From JACXTP01 sp963789555 (GTDB lineage: Archaea > Thermoplasmatota > Thermoplasmata > Methanomassiliicoccales > UBA472): 64,000 bases of DNA. The position numbers and the translations under genes were made by a program. Location of the stretch: the NCBI GenBank assembly GCA_963789555.1, contig CAWBKY010000003.1, positions 124,001-188,000 of the forward strand. Reading direction: 5' to 3'. The notes under the pieces are model-generated. The model saw nothing but the letters and a program-made list of their open reading frames with translations. It made no database searches and was not told the origin of the DNA. This document shows positions 44,808 through 53,936 of this stretch, piece by piece (the stretch's first letter is position 1; every line of letters starts with the position of its first letter).

Positions 44808-46730
44808 ATGGACCTCTTCCCCTATCCTCACCGGCCCCACCAGATGGATTTCGTATCGCTGGTGGCGAGCACCGCGGCCAAGAGGCGCCATGTGGTCCTG
44901 GAGAGCGGCACCGGGACCGGCAAGACGGTCTGCGCCTTGTGCGGTGCGTTGGAGGAGGCATTGCCCCAGGGCCGTAAGGTCCTCTACCTGACCCGGACCA
45001 ATTCGCAGGAGAAGCAGGTCATCATGGAGCTGAGGCGCATCGCGCAGAAGGCCCCCGTCTTCGGCCTGGCCATACAAGGGCGCCAGGTCACCTGCCCGTT
45101 GGTGCGCCAGGACCCGGACCTCAAGGGCGGCAACCCGGAGGAGCTGGCCCGGCTGTGCCGGGAGAAGAAGAAAAAGGCCATGCAGGGCGATGGCGGCTGC
45201 CGCTTCTTCGCCGAGACCATGGCGGCGGACCGGGACGCCATCGCCGCCTGGTGTCGCCAGCAGCTGCCCACCGCCGAGGAGTTCGTGGAGTATTGCGAAA
45301 AGCATCGCTACTGCCCCCATGAGCTCATGAAGGAGCTAGCGGCGGAGGCGGATGTGGTCGCCGCTCCCTACGCCTACTTCTTCATCCCCTTCATCCGCCA
45401 TTCCCTCCTCAACTGGATGAACGTCTCCCTGGAGGACCTATTCATCATTATAGACGAGGCGCACAACCTGCCGGACTATACCAGGGACGTGGAGAGCTTC
45501 TCACTTTCGACCTGGACGCTGGACGCAGTAGGGCGGGAGATCGAGGAGTATGGCGACCCCGAGGTGCTGGAAGGGGTGAGCATCCGCGATGTGCTGGTGC
45601 AGACCCGGCGCATGCTGGAAGAGGCGGTGCGAGACTACCTGATCGACGAGGACGGCCTCATCCCGCCCTCGTTCCTGGAGGAAGGGCTGATGTCGGCCTT
45701 CACCACCTCCTCGCGCGGGCTGCAGGCGGCGGCCAAGATGCTGATGGAGCAAGGGGAGATCATCAAGGAGCAGCGCACCATGGAAGGCCGGCTGCCGCGC
45801 TCCTACATTTTCGCCCTGGGCTCCTTCATCAATTACTGGACCACCCTGGACGACGCGCTCTATGTCAAGCTCATCCTCGGGGGCGATAACCCCAGCTTCC
45901 GGGCCTATTGCCTGGACCCGGAGGTGACCACCTCGGTGCTCTTGGGGTCGGGGGGCTCGGTGCACATGTCTGGTACCCTGGCCCCCCTGTCCGAATACCG
46001 GGACTCGATCGGGCTGCCTCGGGACAGCGTGCTCATGACCTTCCCTTCCCCCTTCCCACCGGAGAACCGGGCCATATTCTATCTGGACGACGTCACCACC
46101 AAATATGAGGAGATGGCCGCCGATGAGGACATGGTGCAGCGCCTGGAGGACCGGGTGGTGCAGGTTTGCAACGTCATCGGGCGCAACACCGTGGTCTTCT
46201 TCCCCTCCTATTCGTTGATGGAGAGGTTCATAGCCGACCGGGTGATGCCGCGGATGAAACGCAAGGTGCACGTGGAGGAACGGGGCATGGCCCAGAACGA
46301 CCTGATGGAGGTGGTATCCCGCTTCAAGGGCCAGAGCGAACAAGGGGCGGTGCTGTTCGCCGTGATGGGGGGACGGATCAGCGAGGGCATCGACTTCCCC
46401 GACCGGGAGCTGGAGCTGGCCTTGATCGTGGGTCTGCCCTATCCTCGTCCGACCGCGAAACAGCGTGCCCTCATGCATTTCTATGAGACCCGCTTCCGCA
46501 AGGGTTGGGAGTACACCGTCAAGGCGCCGACCTACCGCAAGATGGCCCAGGCCATCGGACGCCTGATACGTACGGAGACGGATGTGGGAGCGGCGCTGAT
46601 CATGGACAAGCGCGCCAAGCAGTTCGAGGAGCGTTTCGACCTCATCCTCAGCGAATCGCCGGCCAACGACCTGTTGCTCTTTTTCGAGGAACGGGGCTCC
46701 AGTCCTCCCGGGCCGTCGAAAGCTTCTTAA
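44808..46730 (+). CDS. XPD/Rad3-type Fe-S DNA helicase
   Basis: 640 aa superfamily 2 helicase, 5' to 3' in this family, used in DNA repair. Walker A ESGTGTGKTVCAL (about residue 31), four Cys for a [4Fe-4S] cluster (in TCPLVR, LCREKK, CRFFAE and CPHELM, about residues 95-170), IIDEAHNLPD (DEAH box), SGTLAPLSEYR, GGRISEGIDFPDRELELALI, and motif VI QAIGRLIRTETD. ATG 44808 starts MDLFPYPHRP, the usual N-terminus; TTG 44781 is less likely. carS follows 22 nt later. Confidence 0.93.
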   Translation: MDLFPYPHRPHQMDFVSLVASTAAKRRHVVLESGTGTGKTVCALCGALEEALPQGRKVLYLTRTNSQEKQVIMELRRIAQKAPVFGLAIQGRQVTCPLVRQDPDLKGGNPEELARLCREKKKKAMQGDGGCRFFAETMAADRDAIAAWCRQQLPTAEEFVEYCEKHRYCPHELMKELAAEADVVAAPYAYFFIPFIRHSLLNWMNVSLEDLFIIIDEAHNLPDYTRDVESFSLSTWTLDAVGREIEEYGDPEVLEGVSIRDVLVQTRRMLEEAVRDYLIDEDGLIPPSFLEEGLMSAFTTSSRGLQAAAKMLMEQGEIIKEQRTMEGRLPRSYIFALGSFINYWTTLDDALYVKLILGGDNPSFRAYCLDPEVTTSVLLGSGGSVHMSGTLAPLSEYRDSIGLPRDSVLMTFPSPFPPENRAIFYLDDVTTKYEEMAADEDMVQRLEDRVVQVCNVIGRNTVVFFPSYSLMERFIADRVMPRMKRKVHVEERGMAQNDLMEVVSRFKGQSEQGAVLFAVMGGRISEGIDFPDRELELALIVGLPYPRPTAKQRALMHFYETRFRKGWEYTVKAPTYRKMAQAIGRLIRTETDVGAALIMDKRAKQFEERFDLILSESPANDLLLFFEERGSSPPGPSKAS

Positions 46731-46752
46731 TCGATGGGGGGAATCGGCCGCC

Positions 46753-47325
46753 ATGGACCTAACCGAGGTCTTGCTCCTGATCTTCCTGGGCTTCTGGCTC
46801 ATGCTCCCCGCCTTCCTGCCCAATTCCGCGGCGGTCCTGTTCGGCGGCGGCCTGCCCATGGACCTCGGAAAGAGCTGGAAGGGCAAGCGGTTGCTGGGGG
46901 ACGGAAAGACCTGGAGGGGTTTCATCGGCGGGGTGAGCGCCGGCACGTCCATCGGCATCATCCAGCTGTTCATCGCCTACCCCTTTGACGCCGAGGAGTT
47001 CTGGGGCTTCGGTCCGGTGCCCGAGGCCATGCTGGTGGTCTTCGTCCTCGCCCTCGGTTCACTGCTGGGCGACCTGGTCAGCGCCTTCATCAAACGCCGA
47101 TTGGGATTGGAGCGGGGCGCCAAGGCCCCGGTACTGGATCAGTACAACTTCATCGCTGGGGCCATGTTGCTCGCCCTGTTGATAGTGCCAGACTGGTTCA
47201 TCGGCGCGTACATCGAAGGGGAGCACATCATCAGTCTGATCGCGGTACTGGTCATAACACCGATCCTGCATCGCGGGGTCAACATCATCGGTTACAAGAA
47301 AGGTCTGAAGAAGGTTCCTTGGTGA
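46753..47325 (+). CDS. carS: CDP-archaeol synthase
   Basis: 190 aa membrane enzyme that transfers CMP from CTP to unsaturated archaetidic acid (2,3-di-O-geranylgeranylglyceryl phosphate), the branch point for archaeal phospholipids. PAFLPNSAAVLFGGGLPMD, GKRLLGDGKTWRGFIGG and GSLLGDLVSAFIKRRLGLERG match the family; about five membrane helices. Operon with pyrE (4 nt downstream). Confidence 0.95.
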   Translation: MDLTEVLLLIFLGFWLMLPAFLPNSAAVLFGGGLPMDLGKSWKGKRLLGDGKTWRGFIGGVSAGTSIGIIQLFIAYPFDAEEFWGFGPVPEAMLVVFVLALGSLLGDLVSAFIKRRLGLERGAKAPVLDQYNFIAGAMLLALLIVPDWFIGAYIEGEHIISLIAVLVITPILHRGVNIIGYKKGLKKVPW

Positions 47326-47329
47326 GATC

Positions 47330-47860
47330 ATGAGCGAGAAGATGAAGCAGGCGTTGGTCGAGTGTGGGGCCATCCTCTATGGGGACTTCACCCTGGCCTC
47401 GGGCAAGAAGAGCCGTTACTACATCGACATAAAGAAGGCCAGCACGGACCCCAAGGTGCTGAGATTGGTGGCCGCCGAGATGGCGACGGAGCTCAGGCAC
47501 AAAGGGATCAAGGTGGACCGCATCGCCGGGGTGGTGCTGGGCTCCATCCCATTGGCGGTGGCGCTATCGTTGGAGACCGGCATACCCTTCATCATGGTGC
47601 GAAAGGAGAAGAAGGACCATGGCACCAGCAAGCTCATCGAGGGCGCCTATCAGAAGGGGGAGAGGGTGCTGGTGGTGGAGGACGTGGTCACCTCCGCCGG
47701 GTCGGCGCTCTTCGCCCTGGACCTCCTTCGCTCCGAGGGCATGGTGGTCGACCAGGTGTTCAGCGTGGTGGACCGGGAGGAGGGCGGACGGGAGAGGCTT
47801 CGCGACGCCGGGACCGAACTGACCGCCCTGGTCACCGCCACCGAGGTCCTGGGGCAGTGA
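47330..47860 (+). CDS. pyrE: Orotate phosphoribosyltransferase
   Basis: 176 aa PRTase that forms OMP from orotate and PRPP in pyrimidine synthesis. FTLASGKKSRYYIDIKKA, GVVLGSIPLAVALSLETGIPF, MVRKEKKDHGTSK (flexible loop), and the PRPP motif VLVVEDVVTSAGSAL. It overlaps the UDG start by one base (TGATG), so the three genes carS, pyrE and the UDG look like one transcript. Confidence 0.96.
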   Translation: MSEKMKQALVECGAILYGDFTLASGKKSRYYIDIKKASTDPKVLRLVAAEMATELRHKGIKVDRIAGVVLGSIPLAVALSLETGIPFIMVRKEKKDHGTSKLIEGAYQKGERVLVVEDVVTSAGSALFALDLLRSEGMVVDQVFSVVDREEGGRERLRDAGTELTALVTATEVLGQ

Positions 47861-48397
47861 TGTCCACCGATCCGCAATGCCGCCGGTGCCGCCTATGCGA
47901 AGGCCGCACCCAGGTCGTCCACCCGCAGGGAGACCCGAGCTCACCACTGTCTATTGATCGGGGAGGGCCCTGGGGAGAAGGAGGACCGGTCAGGACGCCC
48001 CTTCGTGGGCCGAGCAGGGAAATGGTTGGATAAATGCCTCGAACAGGCTGACCTAAGGCGCGATAGCGTGCTCATCACCAACACCGTGCGCTGCCGACCG
48101 CCGCAGAACCGCCGTCCCGAACCCGAGGAGATGGCCGCCTGCAGACCCTACCTAATGGAGGAGCTGCCCGGCCGACGTCTGGTCGTTCCCTTGGGGGCGA
48201 CCGCCACCGAGAACCTGCTGGGAAGGCCGGTGCGCATGGGGGAGGAGGCGAACCGCGTCCGTGAAGTGGTCCTCGACGGGATCGTGATAACGGTCATGCC
48301 CACCTACCACCCCTCCGCCTGCATCTACAACAAGGAGGCCAGGGTGAAACTGGTCGAAGGATTGGCCTTGGCAAAAAAGCTCAGCGGTCTTGCTTGA
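47860..48397 (+). CDS. Uracil-DNA glycosylase family 4 (frameshifted)
   Basis: About 180 aa Fe-S uracil-DNA glycosylase. The N-terminus has CRRCRLCEGRTQVVHPQGDP; after a one-base frameshift near 47950 it reads IGEGPGEKEDRSGRPFVGRAG (catalytic GEGPG in place of GEAPG), NTVRCRPPQNRRPEPEE with further cluster Cys, VVPLGATATENLLG, and MPTYHPSACIY. It removes uracil from deaminated cytosine. The last 17 nt overlap the convergent glycosyltransferase. Confidence 0.9.
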
Positions 48398-49067
48398 AGG
48401 TACGACGCTTCGTGAACAGGAAACGGATGTTCTTATAACCGTCCTTCCAGGAAGACAGCTTCACCTCTCCCACCCTGCGCCTGTACTCGATCGGGACCTC
48501 TCTGGCCTTGCCCTTGCGGAAGGCCTCGATCTTGATCTCCTCCGAGAGGGCCATGCCGTCCGAGGTCAGGTCCAATCGGTCGAGCAACGAGCGATGGAAC
48601 ACCCACATGCCGCTCTGCGAATCCTTGATCCAGACATGGAAGAGGAGGTTGGTGGTGAAGGTGAGCGCCTTGTTGCCGATGGTGTGCTTGGCCGACATCG
48701 CCCCCTCCTCCAACATGGCGAATCGGTTGGTGGTGATGAAGTCCAGCGATTCCTTCTGCAGCATGCGGGTCAGCCTGGGTATCTCCTCGGCCGGGTAGGT
48801 GCAATCCGCGTCCAGGGTGGCGATGATATCCCCCTCGGCCTTCTCGAAACCGGTCTTATAGGCCCTTCCGTACCCACGGCGTGGCTCCTCCACGACCAGC
48901 GCCCCCATCTCCTTGGCGATTTCCTTGGTCCGGTCCTTGGAGTTGGTGTCGACTATCATGACGTCATAGGAGAACTCCGTGCCGTCCAGGGCCTTCCTGA
49001 CCGACTCGATCACTCCGCCTATTCCCGCCTCCTCGTTCATGGTTGGGATGATGACCGTGATCCGCAT
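48381..49067 (-). CDS. Family 2 glycosyltransferase (dolichyl-phosphate hexose synthase-like)
   Basis: 228 aa GT-A enzyme. MRITVIIPTMNEEAGIGGVIES, VMIVDTNSKDRTKEIAKEMG, RRGYGRAYKTGFEKA, TLDADCTYPAEEI (DxD-like), and the DPM-type QSGMWVFHRSL and EEIKIEAFRKG blocks. It probably makes a lipid-phosphate sugar donor for glycosylation outside the cell. ATG 49067 starts directly at the fold. It lies 64 nt downstream of another GT2 gene on the same strand. Confidence 0.88.
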   Translation of the reverse strand: MRITVIIPTMNEEAGIGGVIESVRKALDGTEFSYDVMIVDTNSKDRTKEIAKEMGALVVEEPRRGYGRAYKTGFEKAEGDIIATLDADCTYPAEEIPRLTRMLQKESLDFITTNRFAMLEEGAMSAKHTIGNKALTFTTNLLFHVWIKDSQSGMWVFHRSLLDRLDLTSDGMALSEEIKIEAFRKGKAREVPIEYRRRVGEVKLSSWKDGYKNIRFLFTKRRTFKQDR

Positions 49068-49131
49068 GTCAACTTCCGGGAACGCCCCCCTCCTGATATA
49101 AGGGTTGTTGCACGCATGGGAGGGATTGATA

Positions 49132-49938
49132 TCAACGAGCCGGCCGTTCGCTGTTGTAAGGGCCACGGTCCCCGAAGAGCTTGAAGGCCACGTAGCCTAA
49201 CATAGCCACCGAAAGCCTCGTGAGCGACCAAAAGGTGACCTTCTGTTTGAACATGCGCAACGGGTCGTAGCTGGTCCACAGCCGCCCATGCTTCATGGTG
49301 AGCTGCTTGCGCCCCGCCCCGTTCCAGAAGGCCTGCTTGAAGAACCGATAGAGAGTGGACTTGTGGCGATGGTAGACTATCGCGTTCTCGTTGTAGGCGA
49401 TGTTGAAGCCCTTCTCCACCACCCTCATGTTCAGGTCTATGTCCTCGGCGGTGATGAACCAGGGGTCGAACATGCCCGCCTTGATCACCGCCTCGCGCTT
49501 GAACGCCTCGTTGCAGCTGGGCCAGGAGATGTCGTTGCCGCGATAGAACAGCTCCACCCGGTCCAGGTCCACCCAGGCGTCCAGACCGATGGTGATGGTC
49601 TTCCCTACCACCACGCCGTTCCCATCCATGATGGTCTTGCGCAGCTCCCTGATCCAGAAAGGATTGGCCAAGCAATCGCCGCCTATGAACGCCAGGATAT
49701 CTCCTTTGGCCTTCTCCACGCCGTAGTTGGTGCTCTCACCCCGGCGGCCCGGTTTGACATGCAGACTGATGAAAGGGTACCTCTCCACATACTTCTGCAC
49801 GATCTCCCGGGTGCGGTCCTTGCTGGCGGCATCAACGACCACCACCTCCATGGGTTGCTCCTGGATGACCAGGGAGTCGAGGAGATCGGCTATGTTCTTC
49901 TCCTCGTTCATGACATTGAGGACTACGCTCACCATCAT
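49132..49938 (-). CDS. Family 2 glycosyltransferase with C-terminal membrane segment
   Basis: 268 aa. VSVVLNVMNEEKNIADLLDSL, VVVVDAASKDRTREIV, GRRGESTNYGVEKAKGDILAFIGGDC, a DPWFITAEDIDLNMRV acceptor block, and a hydrophobic C-terminus (VTFWSLTRLSVAMLGYVAF). A membrane-bound GT-A enzyme, probably in S-layer or lipid glycan assembly. The two adjacent Met codons at 49938 and 49935 are the likely start. Same strand as the chelatase-like gene, so these three genes may form a transcript. Confidence 0.87.
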   Translation of the reverse strand: MMVSVVLNVMNEEKNIADLLDSLVIQEQPMEVVVVDAASKDRTREIVQKYVERYPFISLHVKPGRRGESTNYGVEKAKGDILAFIGGDCLANPFWIRELRKTIMDGNGVVVGKTITIGLDAWVDLDRVELFYRGNDISWPSCNEAFKREAVIKAGMFDPWFITAEDIDLNMRVVEKGFNIAYNENAIVYHRHKSTLYRFFKQAFWNGAGRKQLTMKHGRLWTSYDPLRMFKQKVTFWSLTRLSVAMLGYVAFKLFGDRGPYNSERPAR

Positions 49939-50009
49939 CGGAAACGCTCTAGCATCTTGGCCGATGGATATGATGATTTCGCCCCGCTTCCGCGGCAGGA
50001 TAACCAAAT

Positions 50010-51228
50010 CTACAGGACCTCGTCCACCCTCTCCTTGATGGCATCGATGACCAGGGGGTCGTCGTTCCAGGCCCCTAGGTTCAAAAGTTCCACATCGCTT
50101 CCTACCTTGGCCTTCTGCACCAACTCAGGGATATCGCATTGGCTGTGTATCGCGTCGGCGCTGATGGCGGCAGAGAAGTAAATGACCTTCCTCACCCCTT
50201 TGGCCACCAGCTCCTCCACCTTGTCCTGGGGGGAAGGTTGGCGGAAGGCCATCCAGGCGAGGCTCACGTTCTCCCGTTTATAGCCGTTGGCCACGAACAG
50301 GTCCATGACCAGAATCCGGAAGTTGTTCTCATGTTCCGTCTCCGTGGGGAACTCCCGGTCCCATTCTTTGGGTTGGCCATGTCCGACCAGAAGGACACCC
50401 ACCTCTCCCCTTTCCGTCACCGGCACCACGCGGTCCGCCTTGGCAAGGAACGCCTGATGCAACTTCTCCGAGTCCCAGAGGGTACGGGTGTACTTCACGT
50501 CGATGCCCATCCCTTTCAGGTCCAGCGTCTCGACCTGGTGCTTCCCCTCCTGGGTATGGTTCGAGTCCGTGAGGAAAACCTCTGCCACCACCACCCGCCC
50601 GGCCCCTTCGTTGACCGCCTTGGCGACGACACTGTCCACCCTTGGGTCCGAGTCCAGGAAGGACAGGTAGAACCGCGTGTCCTTGTCCCCTTCATCCCGA
50701 TATCGTCTCTCCAGCGCCCGCATCATCCGTCCATGGACCTCGGTGTGATTGCTCTTGCCCGCCTTTTTGTACTTAGAGCGGAGGATGAACAGGAAGAATG
50801 GGCGAGCTAGGAAGGGCATGAAAGGAACGCCCTGCTCGTCGAACTCCCGGAACTGGAGCACCCAGCTCATGGGTTCATAGCATGGTGACTCGCCGTGGCT
50901 GAAGTAGACGATGGCCGTATGTCCGGAGGTGGCACCCGTTTCGCGCGGAGCGATCGGTTCGGGGACCGGCCTTTGGTACTTGATGCCCAACACGAACCGG
51001 GCCATCAAGCTGTAGCCTAACAAGGCAAGGAGGGCCGCCAGCCCGATACCGATCCAGACATCAGTGCCAGAAAGTTGCGCGATGGCAAAGATGGCCGCAC
51101 CCAAGGAAAGGACCATAAAGAGCGCGAACGGCGCAACGAACCGGGGCACACAGGTCAGATATTGGACGAAGAAGACCCCGAAAAGGAATGAAGCGGCGGC
51201 TACCAGCAGAGAGCATCAGGGCGTTCAT
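50010..51228 (-). CDS. Membrane-anchored two-half chelatase (CbiX/ferrochelatase-like; frameshifted)
   Basis: About 406 aa. The N-terminus has three hydrophobic segments: after ATG 51228 (MNALML) a one-base frameshift near 51210 joins LLVAAASFLFGVFFVQYL, then FALFMVLSLGAAIFAIAQL and WIGIGLAALLALLGYSLMA. The soluble part has two chelatase-like halves, each with a His turn: AIVYFSHGESPCYEP and GVLLVGHGQPKEWDREFP. Chelatases of this class insert Co2+, Fe2+ or Ni2+ into tetrapyrroles. Membrane anchoring is unusual and no tetrapyrrole genes are nearby, so the substrate is open. Confidence 0.7.
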
Positions 51229-51416
51229 AGCGAGTGAGGATGTCCATTCACTCTATTGATAATGTTAACGATTTTTATAATGAATACTCGTAATAATATT
51301 ATTGAAATAATGTTACGCCAGTACGCATCGTAAGCCAGCAGTACAATCATTATCCGATAGGGCCAGTCAGACGATAGCAAATAAGTATCAAAAGGAGCAT
51401 TCCAAGCCTGGTCGAG

Positions 51417-51876
51417 ATGAAGCTGTTGGCCGAGTTCTATTCCATCAAGGACTGCGACATCGGCGAGGGCACCATCGTGCGCGATTTCGTCAACCTCTAT
51501 GGTTGCCAGCATCGGCAAGGATTGCAAGGTGGCGGCCTTCGTGGAGGTGCAGCGCGGCGTGACCATTGGCGATAGGTGCAAGATCGAGGCCTTCGCCTTC
51601 ATACCTAGCGGGGTCACCATCGAGGACGAGGTCTTCGTTGGGCCTCATGCCACGTTCACAAACGATCTCCATCCCCATGCGGTGGGGGACTGGTCCATAA
51701 CCCCCACGACGGTGAGGCGGGGCGCATCCATAGGGGCCAACGCGACCATAGTGTGCGGCGTGACCATCGGCGAGGGAGCCACCGTCGGGGCGGGCGCCGT
51801 TGTGACCAAGGACGTCCCACCAGGGGAGTTGGTGGTAGGTAACCCGGCCAGACCGATCAAGAGGAGAGGTGATTGA
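51417..51876 (+). CDS. Left-handed beta-helix N-acetyltransferase, WbpD-like (frameshifted)
   Basis: About 153 aa hexapeptide-repeat enzyme: MKLLAEFYSIKDCDIGEGTI, then after a frameshift near 51505 ASIGKDCKVAAFVEVQ, DRCKIEAFAFIPSGVTI, FVGPHATFTNDLHPHA (catalytic His) and GAVVTKDVPPGELVVGNPAR. It matches the enzyme that acetylates the 3-amino group of UDP-2-acetamido-3-amino-uronic acid. TATA-like AAATAAGTATC near 51380-51390. The next gene, the matching aminotransferase, starts right at its stop. Confidence 0.85.
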
Positions 51877-52974
51877 ATGGAAAGGATTCCAGCGGCGAGA
51901 CCCACAGTGACAGATGAGATGGTGGAGGCGGCTGCCAACGCCCTGCGGAATGAGAAGATGGTGCTGGGCGAGAGCGTTTTCAAGTTCGAGGAGGCGTTCG
52001 CGCGTTATACTGGAACGAAGCATGCCATATCCCTGTCGTCCGGAACCAATGCGCTGCATCTGACCTTGGAAGGGCTGGGCGTCCGCGGCAAACCGGTCAT
52101 CACCACCACCTTGTCGTTCGTGGCCACGGCCAATGTCATAGTCCAGGCGGGAGGGGTGCCGACGTTCTGCGACGCCTCCCAGGCGGACAATAACATAGAG
52201 CCGACGAAGGTGCGCCAAGCCATCGGTCCGAGCACCTCCGCCCTAATGCCCGTCCATCTGTTCGGTCATCCGTGCGACATGCGGTCGTTGGGGGCCATCG
52301 CCGAGGAGAAAGGGCTAACCCTCATCGAGGACGCCTGCCAAGCCCATGGCGCAATATACCATGGCAAGAAGGCCGGGGCCATCGGCCATGTGGGCTGCTT
52401 CTCCTTCTACCCCACCAAGAACATGACGGTGGGCGGTGACGGGGGAATGATAACCACTGACGATACCGACCTGGCCAAGCGTATCGCCAAGCTCAGGGAC
52501 TGCGGACGGGTGTCCCGTTACGTGCACGATGTCATCGGTTATACCTCCCGGCTCAACAGCAGCAACGCCGCCTTCGGGCTGGTCCAACTGAAGCATCTGG
52601 ACCAATGGAATGACAGAAGACGGGCGATCGCCAGGCTCTACACCGGTCTTTTAAAGGACGTGGTGGAGCTCACCCCCCCGCCCATGGGGGACAAGGACGT
52701 GATCCCTGTGTTCCATCTCTATGCCGTGCACTGCCAGCGGCGCGATGCCCTGGCCCAGCACCTTGTTGAAAAAGGGATAGAGTGCGGCGTTCATTACCCC
52801 GTCCCCATCCATCTCCAGCCGGTCTACAAGGACCTCTACGGGTTCAAGGGCGGCGAGTTCCCAGTGGCGGAGAGGCTATCGCAGATGCTGCTCTCCCTGC
52901 CGATCTTCCCCACCATGACCGACGACCAGGTAAGGCGCGTGGTCGAGGAGATAAGGCAGTTCTACGGGAGATGA
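51877..52974 (+). CDS. DegT/DnrJ/EryC1 sugar aminotransferase, WbpE-like
   Basis: 365 aa PLP enzyme. ARPTVTDEMVEAAANAL, ISLSSGTNALHLTLEGLGV, PVHLFGHPCDM, IEDACQAHGA, and GCFSFYPTKNMTVGGDGG (PLP Lys). It transaminates the 3-keto-UDP-sugar made by the MocA-type dehydrogenase. Its place between the N-acetyltransferase and the 3-dehydrogenase, all on one strand with almost no spacers, supports the WbpB-WbpE-WbpD assignment. Confidence 0.92.
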   Translation: MERIPAARPTVTDEMVEAAANALRNEKMVLGESVFKFEEAFARYTGTKHAISLSSGTNALHLTLEGLGVRGKPVITTTLSFVATANVIVQAGGVPTFCDASQADNNIEPTKVRQAIGPSTSALMPVHLFGHPCDMRSLGAIAEEKGLTLIEDACQAHGAIYHGKKAGAIGHVGCFSFYPTKNMTVGGDGGMITTDDTDLAKRIAKLRDCGRVSRYVHDVIGYTSRLNSSNAAFGLVQLKHLDQWNDRRRAIARLYTGLLKDVVELTPPPMGDKDVIPVFHLYAVHCQRRDALAQHLVEKGIECGVHYPVPIHLQPVYKDLYGFKGGEFPVAERLSQMLLSLPIFPTMTDDQVRRVVEEIRQFYGR

Positions 52975-52978
52975 TGGC

Positions 52979-53926
52979 ATGAGGCGATTCGAGGTCGGAG
53001 TGCTGGGCGTCGGTTATTGGGGCAGGAAGATCGTGGAGGAGTACAGCTCCATCCAGAACGTCAAGGTGAAGGCGGTCTCCGATCTGATGGACCGAAACCT
53101 GGAGTACTGCCGCGACCGGTACCAGGTCCCCAACCTGGTCCATGATTACAGGGAGGTCATCGCCGACAGCTCCATCCAGGCGGTGCACATATGCCTGCCC
53201 AACGCGCTCCACTACCAGGCGTGCAAGGAGGCCCTGGAACTGGGCAAGCATGTCCTGGTGGAGAAGCCCATCACGTTGACGAGCGAGGAGGGACGCAAAC
53301 TGGTGGAGCTCGCCGAGGAGAAGAACCTCACCCTGTCCGTGGGTCACATCTACCGTTTCAACAACGCCCTTGCCGAGGTGAAGAGGCTGTGGAAGGAGAA
53401 CTTCTTCGGACGGGTCTTCCTGCTCAACCTTACCTGGACCAATCTCGAGCCAGTGTTCTCCGACCGGGATGTCATCGTAGACCTGGCCCCTCATTACTTC
53501 GACATAGTCAACTATCTCTTCGAGGCCTGGCCCCAGCGCATCACCTGCGTGGCCAAGCCCTACCGTCAGAAGGCCCAGGAGGAGGCGGCCTACATCATCA
53601 GCGAGATGCCATCCGGGGCGGTCTCCCAGGCCCACCTCAACTGGGTATCGCCGAAGAAGGTGCGCCAGATCGAGGTGGTGGGGGAGAACCGCTCCTGCAC
53701 CATAGACGCGGTGGGGCAGGTGGTCACGGTCTATGAGAGCGGTTACACCTACCAGCTGGGCGTGGTTCGCAACAACACCATCCGGGACGAGCTCCTGCAT
53801 TTCATCCAATCCATCGGCGACCCTTCCGCGGAGACCAGGAACAGCGGTTCCATCGGGGTCCGCACCGTGGAGATGATAGAGGGGGCGAAGGAATCCTTGC
53901 GGAGAGGGTGCTCCGTGGAAGTGTGA
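52979..53926 (+). CDS. Gfo/Idh/MocA oxidoreductase, probable UDP-GlcNAc(A) 3-dehydrogenase (WbpB-like)
   Basis: 315 aa. GVLGVGYWGRKIVEEY (Rossmann), HICLPNALHYQACKEALELG, VLVEKPITLTSEEGRK, SVGHIYRFNNALAEVK and DLAPHYFDIVNYLF. Oxidises C3 of the UDP-sugar so that the adjacent aminotransferase can act. It is related to the protein at 33600 but not a close copy. A TTG-started glycosyltransferase begins 10 nt downstream. Confidence 0.88.
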   Translation: MRRFEVGVLGVGYWGRKIVEEYSSIQNVKVKAVSDLMDRNLEYCRDRYQVPNLVHDYREVIADSSIQAVHICLPNALHYQACKEALELGKHVLVEKPITLTSEEGRKLVELAEEKNLTLSVGHIYRFNNALAEVKRLWKENFFGRVFLLNLTWTNLEPVFSDRDVIVDLAPHYFDIVNYLFEAWPQRITCVAKPYRQKAQEEAAYIISEMPSGAVSQAHLNWVSPKKVRQIEVVGENRSCTIDAVGQVVTVYESGYTYQLGVVRNNTIRDELLHFIQSIGDPSAETRNSGSIGVRTVEMIEGAKESLRRGCSVEV

Positions 53927-53936
53927 GGGGGAGACC

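Noticed and set aside
45501..46973. 490-codon open frame antisense to the XPD helicase
   Set aside because: The opposite strand carries all helicase motifs; the antisense product is low-complexity His/Arg/Gly shadow coding.
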